From assembly GCA_964461295.1 (NCBI GenBank), contig CAYWTX010000351.1, positions 1 through 21,164 on the forward strand: DNA of 21,164 bases, written 5' to 3'. The notes beneath the pieces are model-generated. The model was not told where the DNA came from, did not search any database, and was given only the letters and a program-made list of their open reading frames with translations. Origin of the DNA: CAYWTX01 sp964461295 (GTDB taxonomy: Bacteria; Planctomycetota; Phycisphaerae; SM23-33). Position 1 is the first letter of the stretch. Each line of letters opens with the position of its first letter. This document shows, one piece after another, positions 1-9,100 of the stretch. Both the position numbers and the translations under genes were made by a program.

Positions 1-1
1 C

Positions 2-199
2 CTCGACGAACTGACCACGCTGTGCGCGACCGAGTTGTTGGTTCGCGGCCGGCCGCAGTGCAACTGCATCCCGCAACCTCGGGAGTCGGTGCAGCGGTTC
101 TTGGACAAAGGCGAAGTTCGGCTGCCCGGGGCGCTGCCGCATAGAGGCGTCCATGTAGCCACCAGAAAGAAGCTGCCGTCCAGGCGTACAACTCACTGA
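2..199 (+). CDS. C-terminal fragment of a probable transposase
   Basis: The frame is open from the left edge and ends in TGA at 197-199, giving 65 residues; the start lies outside the window. The pattern LDEL..........V.GRPQC followed by a leucine/proline-rich stretch and the end VATRKKLPSRR resembles the C-terminus of IS4/IS1634-like transposases, which typically end in a small beta-rich region after the catalytic core. No DDE residues are visible because the catalytic part would lie to the left. It could instead be the tail of another DNA-associated protein. The assignment rests on remembered family appearance only. The REP-like hairpins that follow fit a mobile-element boundary, but no terminal inverted repeat can be identified with one end missing. 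Confidence 0.4.
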   Translation, partial: LDELTTLCATELLVRGRPQCNCIPQPRESVQRFLDKGEVRLPGALPHRGVHVATRKKLPSRRTTH

Positions 200-283
200 A
201 TGTACAAGCAGTTAACCGCCACCAGCCTGTCAGATTCTGCTGGAACATCCCTTTCAGGGCTTCGCCATCTTCGAACACGGGTT

Positions 284-329
284 CCCAGGGCGTTGCCCTG
301 GGCTGTCCTATGTCAGCCCTTCAGGCTGA
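284..329. repeat. Tandem REP-like hairpins
   Basis: Two perfect stem-loops lie 10 bases apart. The first is CCCAGGGC-GTT-GCCCTGGG (284-302, 8-bp stem, 3-base loop). The second is TCAGCC-CTTCA-GGCTGA (313-329, 6-bp stem, 5-base loop). Neither is followed by a T-run, so they are not typical intrinsic terminators. Paired short GC-rich hairpins beside a transposase remnant look like a dispersed REP or REPIN element. That can only be confirmed by finding further copies in the same genome, because the window holds just this one. Confidence 0.45.
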
Positions 330-636
330 AGTTGGGGTCTCGCGGCCGAGGGCGAGGCCGTCCACCGAAGTCGGACCTCGCGGAACCCGGCCGAAGGCGA
401 CTGGTTGAATCTTGTGTGGCGACCGAAGCCAGGGGCCACGTTCCTTACGTGCCCCCGTGGGGCCGACTTGGCGGCGAGGGGCGGGGCGGGGCCGTCGCGG
501 CGTGCACCTTTCTTGGCGGAGTGCAGGAAGAGACCCGGCGGCCTGACGCGGCTCGCATCGGTGAACAGTTCGCGAAACAATCAGGGACTCGCGGCGTGGT
601 TCAGGAATCGCCGTTTCCTGGTGGCACATCTCTTCG

Positions 637-664
637 GAGTTGCGGGCCTTGGGAGCCGCAACTC
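637..664 (+). promoter_or_regulatory. Leader hairpin upstream of the TPR operon
   Basis: GAGTTGCGG (637-645) and CCGCAACTC (656-664) form a perfect 9-bp stem with a 10-base loop. It ends 65 bases before the ATG of the first TPR gene and would lie in the 5' leader if transcription begins upstream. There is no U-tract. It may stabilise the message or be a protein-binding site; no known riboswitch architecture is recognisable. Confidence 0.35.
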
Positions 665-729
665 GGGCAGTTGCGCCGCTCGGGCCTGAACCATGCCGGA
701 TTCCCGGACAACGGGCAAGAGGAACCACA

Positions 730-3114
730 ATGAACAGACCGCAGAAGAGCCTGATGGTGTTGGCCGTGTGCATCGGCATGGGCGCCGCGACCGGCGAAGC
801 GCAGGAGAAGGCCAGGAAGAAGCCGGCGGCCGGCGACGACACGACTGCCGGCGCGGCGGCGGCGATGGCCGGGCGCGACGAGGCCGTCAACCTGTACGCG
901 GCCCGCAGCCAGCTCAAGAAGGCAGTGGACCTGCTGGCGCTGGGCGAGAAGGACCGGGGCGTGAAGATGCTGGAGAAGATCGTCCAGGACTTCCCCGACA
1001 GCGTTGTCCGTTACGAGGCCTGGCTGGCGATGGGCAGGCACTACCTGGACAACCGCGACCAGCTCAAGGCCATCGCGGTCCTCCGCCACCTGGGCGAGTT
1101 GAAGAAGCCCGGCGAGGAGATCGGCGGCGCGAACCGCGAGATCTACCTGGAAGGCCTGTACCTCACGGGCATGGCGTACTTCCAGATGAAGCAGTACGGT
1201 TCGGCGTTCCCCATCCTCCGTAAGATCACCGTCAGCTACCCCAACACCGTCTGGGCCAACCAGTCGTACTACTACGTCGGCATGTGCCACTTCGCCCAGG
1301 GCAACTGGACCAAGGCCGTCGAGGCTCTCAGCCTGGTCGGCACGTTCATCGACCCCAACGCGGAGGGGACCAGGTACGTCGAGGCCGGACGGCGCTTCTA
1401 CGTGAAGATCGAGGACGCCGATCTGCCGATCATCCACCGCCTGGGGCGCGAGGTGAGCGTGCTGGTCGAGACGACGCACGGCGACAAGGAGACCGTGAAA
1501 CTCGTGCCGCTGAGCCTCAACCAGGGCGTGTTCCTCTGCTCGATCCCCACCGAAATCGGCAAGCCCGCCCCCGGCGACGGCAAGCTCCAGACCATCGGCG
1601 GGGACGTGGTCACCGTCACGTACGCGGACGACAACACCAAGGAAGGCGATCGCAACACCCTCCGCAAGGTCAAGGTCGAGATCGTCTCCACCGCCGCCGT
1701 CACCTACACCATGGGCACCTACGAGTCGCAGGCGCCGGCCGCCTTCATCGGCCAACCCCTGCACATCCACGTGATGGACGTCGACCAGGACGTGACAGAC
1801 GCGGCCGACAGCCTCACGGTGAAGGTCATTTCGCGTTACAAGAGCGAGGAGGAAAGCTCCGCGGCCGAGGGGATGACGGGCGACCTGACGTTCCAGGAAG
1901 AGCAGAAGTACAGGACGCGCGACGAGGTGACGCTGAAGCTGACGGAGATGGGCGACGGCAACTCGATCCACACCGGGCGGTTCGTTGGCGCGGTGAACCT
2001 GGACCTGTACCAGGAAGGCGTTGCGGTCAACACGAACGACAAGGTTCTGACGTGCGCCATCGGCGACGACGTGGTGACCAGCTACGTCGACGAGGTGCAC
2101 ATCGGCGGCAGGAACACCCGCGTGGTGCAGGCGGCGATCAAGGTGGCCGGGAAGATCACCAGCCCGCTGAGTTCATCGGTGAATGTGGTGCCCGACGCGG
2201 TGCTGAAGGCCAAGAAGAATCTGGTCGAGGCGACGGCGTTCCTGGAACTGGCGAAGATCTTCCAGAGCATGGGGCTCAGGAAGGGCGCCAAGCAGAAGGC
2301 CGCCGAGGGCATCGACCGGACCGACAACGTCATCAAGACCGACACGCCGATCCCCTCGGACCTGAAGGAAGAGGCGTTCAAGCTCCGCTGGGACCTGTAC
2401 ATCGTGCAGGAGGATTACGACAACGCCATCGCCACCTGCCAGCTCTTCAACAAGCTGTTCCCCGACAGCCCGTTCGTGGACCAGGCGATGATGGGCATCG
2501 GCAACATCCACTACAAGCGGAAGAGCTACGCCGAGGCCATGAAGGTCTTCCGCCAGGTGCTGGGCCTGACCACCTCGCTGGCCAAGGCCGAGGCCCAGTT
2601 CATGATCGCCAGGACGATCGAGACGCAGGCCGAGGAAGCCGCCGCCCTCGCGGCCGCCAAGACGGGCGCGCAGCCCGCGCCGAACGCCGGGCTGACGGAG
2701 ACGGCCATCCGCGAGTACAAGCTGTGCGCGGAGAAGTATCCGGAAAGCCAGTACGCCGGCGAGGCGCTGGGCAAGCTGGTGGACTTCTACCTGAATACGC
2801 GCGACTACCCCCGGGCCGACGATCTGCTGGAACAGGTCTTCCAGGACTACCCCGACGCGGGCTTCCTGGACGTCATGCTGCTGAAGTGGGTGTACGTGGC
2901 CTACCGCACGGGCAACGTCCAGAAGGCCAACGACAAGTGCCAGCAACTCATCTTCGAGTACCCTTCCAGCCCGCACGCGACCAAGGCCAAACAGCTCCAG
3001 CCGGCGATCCTGGCCGAACTGGACAAGGCCAAGGGCGGCACCGGGACCACGACGGCGCCGGCGGCGGGAACCGGCACGGAGAGGAAGGCGAACGATACGG
3101 GCACGGAGGAGTAG
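730..3114 (+). CDS. Secreted TPR protein with central beta domains (794 aa)
   Basis: Probable periplasmic or outer-envelope scaffold built of tetratricopeptide repeats. The ATG at 730 was chosen because AGAGGA lies just upstream and because it begins a signal peptide (MNRPQKS, then a hydrophobic core, likely cut after GEA at residue 24); a longer frame from 640 lacks both. Residues about 50-220 and 491-775 are TPR-like helical pairs with repeated YP.S..A..A spacing, as in BamD and CpoB/YbgF. Between them, residues about 224-490 are beta-rich, with the motif LTEMGDGNSIHTGRFVGAV near residue 404. The tail (from about 776) is Gly/Thr-rich. The next gene has the same TPR/beta/TPR plan, which suggests duplication. 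As the first gene of the block leading to exbB/exbD, it probably serves the same machine, much as CpoB serves Tol-Pal. Exact function unknown. Stop is TAG. Confidence 0.85.
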   Translation: MNRPQKSLMVLAVCIGMGAATGEAQEKARKKPAAGDDTTAGAAAAMAGRDEAVNLYAARSQLKKAVDLLALGEKDRGVKMLEKIVQDFPDSVVRYEAWLAMGRHYLDNRDQLKAIAVLRHLGELKKPGEEIGGANREIYLEGLYLTGMAYFQMKQYGSAFPILRKITVSYPNTVWANQSYYYVGMCHFAQGNWTKAVEALSLVGTFIDPNAEGTRYVEAGRRFYVKIEDADLPIIHRLGREVSVLVETTHGDKETVKLVPLSLNQGVFLCSIPTEIGKPAPGDGKLQTIGGDVVTVTYADDNTKEGDRNTLRKVKVEIVSTAAVTYTMGTYESQAPAAFIGQPLHIHVMDVDQDVTDAADSLTVKVISRYKSEEESSAAEGMTGDLTFQEEQKYRTRDEVTLKLTEMGDGNSIHTGRFVGAVNLDLYQEGVAVNTNDKVLTCAIGDDVVTSYVDEVHIGGRNTRVVQAAIKVAGKITSPLSSSVNVVPDAVLKAKKNLVEATAFLELAKIFQSMGLRKGAKQKAAEGIDRTDNVIKTDTPIPSDLKEEAFKLRWDLYIVQEDYDNAIATCQLFNKLFPDSPFVDQAMMGIGNIHYKRKSYAEAMKVFRQVLGLTTSLAKAEAQFMIARTIETQAEEAAALAAAKTGAQPAPNAGLTETAIREYKLCAEKYPESQYAGEALGKLVDFYLNTRDYPRADDLLEQVFQDYPDAGFLDVMLLKWVYVAYRTGNVQKANDKCQQLIFEYPSSPHATKAKQLQPAILAELDKAKGGTGTTTAPAAGTGTERKANDTGTEE

Positions 3115-3174
3115 AGCCGCCATCGAACCCCCGGGACATCCACCCAACCTGAACAAGGCGAAGGGACTGAAGCG

Positions 3175-6100
3175 ATGAAGAAGACACTGACCGGCCTGAG
3201 CGTGATCCTGATGGCGTCGGCCGCGGCCTGGGCCCAGGCCGCCCCCAAGAAACCCCCCGCCGCAAAGCCCCCCGCCGCAAAGCCCGCGGCCGACAAGCCC
3301 GAGCTCAGACTCGACCGCCTTGACCAGCTCCTGCAGAAGGTCCAGGCCGACCCCGGCGGGACCAGCGAGGGCGAAGCGATGGAGATGCTGCGCCTGGCCA
3401 AGGAGCAGGGGCGCAGTTACCTCGCCTCCCTCGCCATGGGCGGCTATCTCCAGTACAACTTCCGCGCCTCGGCGTCGCTGCTTCTGGCGGCCGCGGACAC
3501 GTCGTACCGGGCGGGCGACTACGGCACGGCGGTCGGGCGCTACAAGACGTACCTGGCGTCGGCAACGCCGTCGGAGGAGGCGGGCGCCGCGGCGGCGAAC
3601 CTGTACACCATCCTGGTGGACTTCCTGGGCGCCGAGGAAGACGCGTACGCCTTCCTGAGCAAGACCGGCTACAAGTTCCGCTCGCTGGCGCCCGCGCGCC
3701 GCTGGGACGGCTGGTTCCTCAGCCGCGCCATGTCCCGCAGGGACTACACCTCGGCGGCGCGGGTCCTTTCGGCCGCCCTGGCCGACAAGCTGCCTGTCGA
3801 GCAGGAGCGCCTGTACTACGGCAATGCCCTGGAGTGGCTGATGCGCTCGGTTGCCAGCGGCGAGGCGTCGCAGTTCGCGGCCCTGCCCGACTGCAAGGCC
3901 ATCCTCGCCGCCGTTCGACACGGCGACGTCGTCGCCGCTCGCTACGGCTTCCGCGTGGCGAAGCTGTCCTTCGCCGCCGGCGCCGCCGGCAAGGACGAGG
4001 CCGCCCTGGCACGCGATTTCGATCTGGTGTCGATGGCGGCGCAGAAGTACCTGGCCGCCTCGCCCACGCCCGCGACGGTGCAGGAGATCGTGGAAGTCCT
4101 CGGCGGGGGGATCGGCAAGTTCGACGACGCCGCCTGGGAAGCCCAGAAGACCGGCAAGCAGGCCCTGTTCGTGGCGATGTTCAGCAAGCTGGACGACGCC
4201 GGCAAGGCCGCCATCCTGGGCTGGACCCGCGGCGAGAGGGTAATGGCCCGCTTCATGGCCTCGCCCGCCCAGTGGGCCGACCTGGGCGCCAGGAACGCCA
4301 GGCTGTTCAGCTCCTGCCCCGCCGCCCGGCTGGTTGCCTTCAACACCCAGGCCGACAGCATCGACGCCTACAAGGCCCAGGCCGCGTTCCTGGCCGGCGT
4401 GCCCTCGGCCTCCGCCGCCGCCATCAACGCCCTCGCCGTCGGCGACGACATCACCAAGGTCATCGACCACCTGGCCGCCAACGAGGCATGGCACCTCCCG
4501 CTGGCCGGGTGGCACGACCTGTTGACGGGCGAAGTGTTCCCCGCCTTCGAGAAGCTCGCCAAGGCCGCCAAGAAGGACCTCCCCGCCGATTGGCAGGACC
4601 AGGCCTGGCTGCACTTCGGCGCCAACCACCTCAGCCAGACCCCCATTGCCATCTACGACGCCGAGGCCGTCAAGGCCTACCTCCGCGCCGCCTGGAAGGT
4701 CAGTGGCAAGGACGCCAACGACAAGAGCCGCGTCGCCAAGCACCTGGAGACGCTGGCGTGGGTCGCCTTCGACGCCGGGCGCGAGGGCCGCGGCACCCGC
4801 GGCGAGGTCTTTGGCGTGCTGGCCAACGACGCCCGCTGGTGGGCCGAGAACGTCCGCAACGAGGCCCGCCGCAAGACGGTCGACGAGGCCGTGCTGAACC
4901 AGATCGCCCCGCTGGAGCAGGCCATCCGCAAGGCCCGCGGCCCGGCGGAACCCGCCAAGGCCCCCAACGAACTGTGCCGCGCCCTGGCCGAGATGGTCAT
5001 GGCCCGCCAGGACCCCAAGGCGGACCCCGCCGCCGCCGAGCGAAAAGTCTACCAGCTCGTCAGGGACTACCCCTCCAAGCACACGCCCTGCGGCGCCGAC
5101 GCATTCCGTATCGCCGCCGAAAGCCGCGCCTTCAACAACCTCGACGTCCAGGTCGAAATGCTCGCCGACCAACTGGCCGCCTGGAAGAGCGGCGAGTCCA
5201 CCGAACGCCTCGACGTGCTGATGAGCCAGATCTTCTCCGGCCGCCAGGAATGGCGCATGGGCGACATCCACGAGCGATACCGCGCGCAGGCCCTGCAAGT
5301 CAACGCCGCCCTGGAGAAGGGCCTGGCCGCGATGGTGGCCCAGGGCCGCTTCTCCGACAAGCTGTTCGCCTGGTTCCGCGGCACCCGCGCGGGCAGGGGC
5401 TGGCGCGCCGGCGAGGCCGGCGAGGCCGTGATGGACCAGATCATCCAGAAGAAGCTGTTCAGCGACTCGCCCTACCGCGTTGAGAGGACCAGCAGCGCGA
5501 CCGTCAGCTACATGAAGCTCATCCGCGACGAGTTCCCCAACCTCGACCGCAAGTACCCCCTGGCCGGTTACTTTGACGATCTGTTCGTCGCCGAGGCCGA
5601 GAAGACCAGGCACCTGGACTGGGCCTACTGGGAGTTCGGGACCGACACCGCGAACAAGGTGAAGGCCGCCGCGGCCAAGATCCTGGCCGAGATGGAGAAA
5701 CTCCCCTCCTCGATCACCGGCGACGAAGAGGCCTATTCCATCACGGCCCTGAACCGCTGGATGGACGTCGCGCTGAAGGGCGGCAAGGCCGCCCGCGACA
5801 ACCTGCTGGCCAGGCTGGAAAGCTACCAGGGCAAGACCCGCTTCGACGTGTACGCCCTGGGCTACGGCGCCGCCGGCATCGACGACCCCAGGACGGCCGA
5901 GGGACGCAAGCTGTTCTTCGAGAAGCTGGGCAGGTACGTCGACCGCTCGGCGACGGCCCCCGCCCGCCTGGGCATGCCGTACCTGGGCGGCATCGCGGAC
6001 CTCAAGGCCAACGAGTTGACCGACGGCGAGTTGAACACGCTGGTGAAGATGTTCGCCGACGCCCCCTCGCCGTGGTGGTCGAAGGGCTGGTCGTTCGACG

Positions 6101-9100
6101 TGGCCGCCAGGCTGGTGCATGAGGGCCTGCTGGCTCGCAAGCGCGAGGCGGAACTGTTCCCGCTGGTCGGGCAGTTCTGGAAGGTCGCCCGCGACAGCCA
6201 GGAACCGGCCATCATCCGCATGTTCACCGACCTGACCGACGCGCTCCGCAGAGACCGCAAGAACGACCTGGCCCTGGCATACGGCAACGTCGCCCTGTCC
6301 ATGATGAAGGCATCGCTGCCGGACGACGCCCGCGGCGCCCTGGCCAACGTCCGCTCGGCCGCCATCTCCGAGATGGGCGGCGTGATCCCCGTCGCCAAGG
6401 GCCACCCCCTGCGGGGGCTGTACGAGGCGCAGCTCGCCTACCTGACCGGCAGGCAGCAGACGGCCTGGGAGACCTACCTGGCCAACCGCGGCAAGCTGGT
6501 GCAGTCGTTCAAGGACTTCGACCCGCAGTTCTGCATCTGGATCATCGACCGCGAGACGGAGTTCCGGAACTTCGAGCCGGCCGAGTCGCTGGCCAGGGAA
6601 ATGCGGGCCTGGTTCGACGAGTCCTCGACGCGGTTCGAGGCGGAAGTCCGTGCCCGCATGGAGTTGGCGTACGCGAACATCGCCATCGCCCGGGGCGACT
6701 ACCCCCGGGCCCGCGCCCTGCTGGAAACCATCGTCGCCAACAAGGGCTTCGCCGGCGCCCGCGCCCATACCGACGCCGAACTGAAGATCGCCGACGTCGA
6801 CATCCGCACAGCCGCCTTCGACAAGGCCATCGAGCGGTTGGACCGCCTTGCCCGCAAGCAGGACAAGTACATCCAGGCCGAGGCGTACTACTACCTCGCC
6901 CTGGCGAAGTACACCGACAGGGACTACCCCGCCGCCAAGGAACATCTGGATTCGCTGTTCACCATCAACCCCGACCACGCCGACGGCAAGATCCTCCAGG
7001 GCCGCAACTTCCTCGCCCTCAGGAAGCTCGAGCAACCCACCGACATCGAGTTGGGCGACAAGATCGGCCGCAAGTTCATCGTCCCGGGCAAGCCCGTCCG
7101 CGTGACGCTGGTGGACAACAACCTGTCGATCGTCCGCAAGGCCCGCGAGATCGAGATCCGCGCGTGGACCGATTCCGGCGACGAGGAGTTCTTCACGCTG
7201 AAGCCCTTCGGCGACAGCAGGACGAAGTTCAAGGGCCAGATCGACACGGTCCTGGGCGAAGTGAAGAAGGAGAACCGCGTCGTCGAGGTCATCGGCAAGG
7301 ACCGCGTGCACTACGCGTTTTCCGAGAAGTTCGCCCGGGAGCAGCAGATCGAGAAGAACGAGCCGTATACGCTGGAAGTCGCCACCGACGCCCTGCTGTA
7401 CGCCTCCAGCGGCAAGATCCTCTCCAAGGAAGAGCGCGAAGCCATCGCCATGGAGGAGATGATCAAGACCAAGGCGGGCGTGGTGGAAGAGAAGACCGCC
7501 GTGGCCATCCCGCTGAGCACCGTCCGGTCGGACACGCAGATCAAACCGGGCAACAAGGTCAACGTCCGCGTGGATGACCCCGACCGCGGCGAGACGACCG
7601 GCAAGGACACGATCTCCGTTCGCGTCTCCGCCACCAGCGGCGACGCCATCGAGGCGTTCGTGCTCACCGAAACTTCAGAGTACTCCGGCAGCTTCCGCGG
7701 CGCGGTCCCCACCGAGGCCGCCCAGGCACGCGCCTACGCCTCCGACAGCCTGGAAGGCACCGAGGCCAACTTCACCATCTCGGCCAGGGATTACCCCGCG
7801 TGGGTCGGCCTGCCCAGACCCACCAAGAGCCGCCCCAAACTCTTCAGCGTCGACCTGAACGACAACGTCGCAGCCGACAAGATGAAGATCGTCGCCAAGG
7901 AGGCCGGGCGAAAGCTCAAGAGCTTCCTGGTGCAGACCTCGCTGAACGCCGAGGACTTCACGACCGTGGGCGCCTACCCGGACAAGCACGTTCCGTGGGA
8001 CGGCACGCCGCGGATCGAGATCGCCGAGTTCGTGGCCGAGGAGCCGACACAGCGCGTGGCCGCCCCCACCACGGCCAAGATGTTCGACCAGTACTTCGAG
8101 CAGGGCGTCATCCGCGAGGGCAAGACCAAGTACGTCGGCAAGCTCAATTCGCTGGATGTGAACTGGGATTCGGCCATCGCGGGCCTGGCCGGCAAGATCG
8201 GCCTGCAGGCCGGCAGGGAGAACAACAAGTACTACGCCGCCCACATCTCGCTGGCGTTCTACCAGACCCGCCGCCAGGTCCGGAAGTTCACTCTGGCGCC
8301 CCGCGGCGAATCGGCAGCCGCCGTCGGCGGCCGGGGCGCCGACCCGCTGAAGGCCGTCAGCTACCTGATCGCCTTCGACGGCGAAGTGGCCAAGGCTCCC
8401 CAGGCCTCGCGTGGCGCAGCCGCCGGGACCGCGGGCGAACCCGCCGGCATCGTCGCCTCCAGGACGGTTTCCAAGGGCGTCCACCGCCTGGACATCTACG
8501 TGTTCGCCAACCAGCAGGGCAACCCCAACTTCGAGGTAAGGGTCGACAGCGACAAGCCGCCCTACGAGATCGCCGCGCCGCTGGAGATGTTCGATCCCGC
8601 CAGGAACCCGGAGATCGGGCGCGGCCTGGCCCGCCAGGTGGCAACCGTCACCGCCAATCCAGGCGGCACCGAGTTCGACGTGCAGTTCCCCGCCGACACG
8701 CAGGCCCGCGTGGTGCGGCTGCTGATTGCCGACTTCGAGGGCGACGCGCCCGCGATCAACAAGATCAGTCTGACCAACCGCGGGAACGTCGCGGTGCTGC
8801 CCACGAAGTTCGACTTCATGGAACTCCGCAAGAACAACGTGCTGGAGATCGTCCCCGGCGACCGCGTCACCGTCACCTACAAGGACCCCAAGGTCATCAC
8901 GCAGGGCAGGGACCTGCACGAGGCCTTCCTCAACGCCACGTACACCGACGGTTCGATCGACGCCTGCTTTGTGGAGTACGCCCAGGGCCCCGGCGGCGCG
9001 CGGTCGGCCAGCTACATCCCCATGCGCCGCTTCGAGCCCGGCGACAAGGTCAACGTCTTCATCCGCGATCCCGACGCCGACGTGTCCGACAAGCTCGACA

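Larger units (their letters stand above)
200..729. other. Non-coding stretch of about 530 bases
   Basis: I see no credible gene. The open frames on both strands are low-complexity Arg/Pro/Gly/Ala translations without ribosome binding sites or family resemblance. The stretch holds three compact hairpins (284-302, 313-329 and 637-664) and a smaller one at 451-463 (GCCCC-CGT-GGGGC). It separates the transposase tail from the first secreted TPR gene and must contain that operon's promoter, but I find no convincing -35/-10 pair. Confidence 0.6.

Noticed and set aside
284..329. CRISPR array or rho-independent terminator
   Set aside because: There are only two different hairpins, with no repeated spacer spacing and no T-run after either stem.
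601..2100. Minus-strand open frame of 499 codons at the start of the operon
   Set aside because: Shadow of the first TPR gene; it extends through the leader hairpin and has no recognisable domain.
1284..3152. Plus-strand open frame of 622 codons in another frame of the first TPR gene
   Set aside because: Arg/Gly/Pro-rich translation typical of an alternative frame in high-GC DNA; the TPR frame has the signal peptide and ribosome binding site.
2173..7311. Minus-strand open frame of 1712 codons antisense to the giant TPR gene
   Set aside because: It has no ribosome binding site and no family resemblance, and its translation is a low-complexity Val/Leu/Gly/Arg-rich product of the GC3 bias of the plus-strand gene, which has a signal peptide and TPR motifs.
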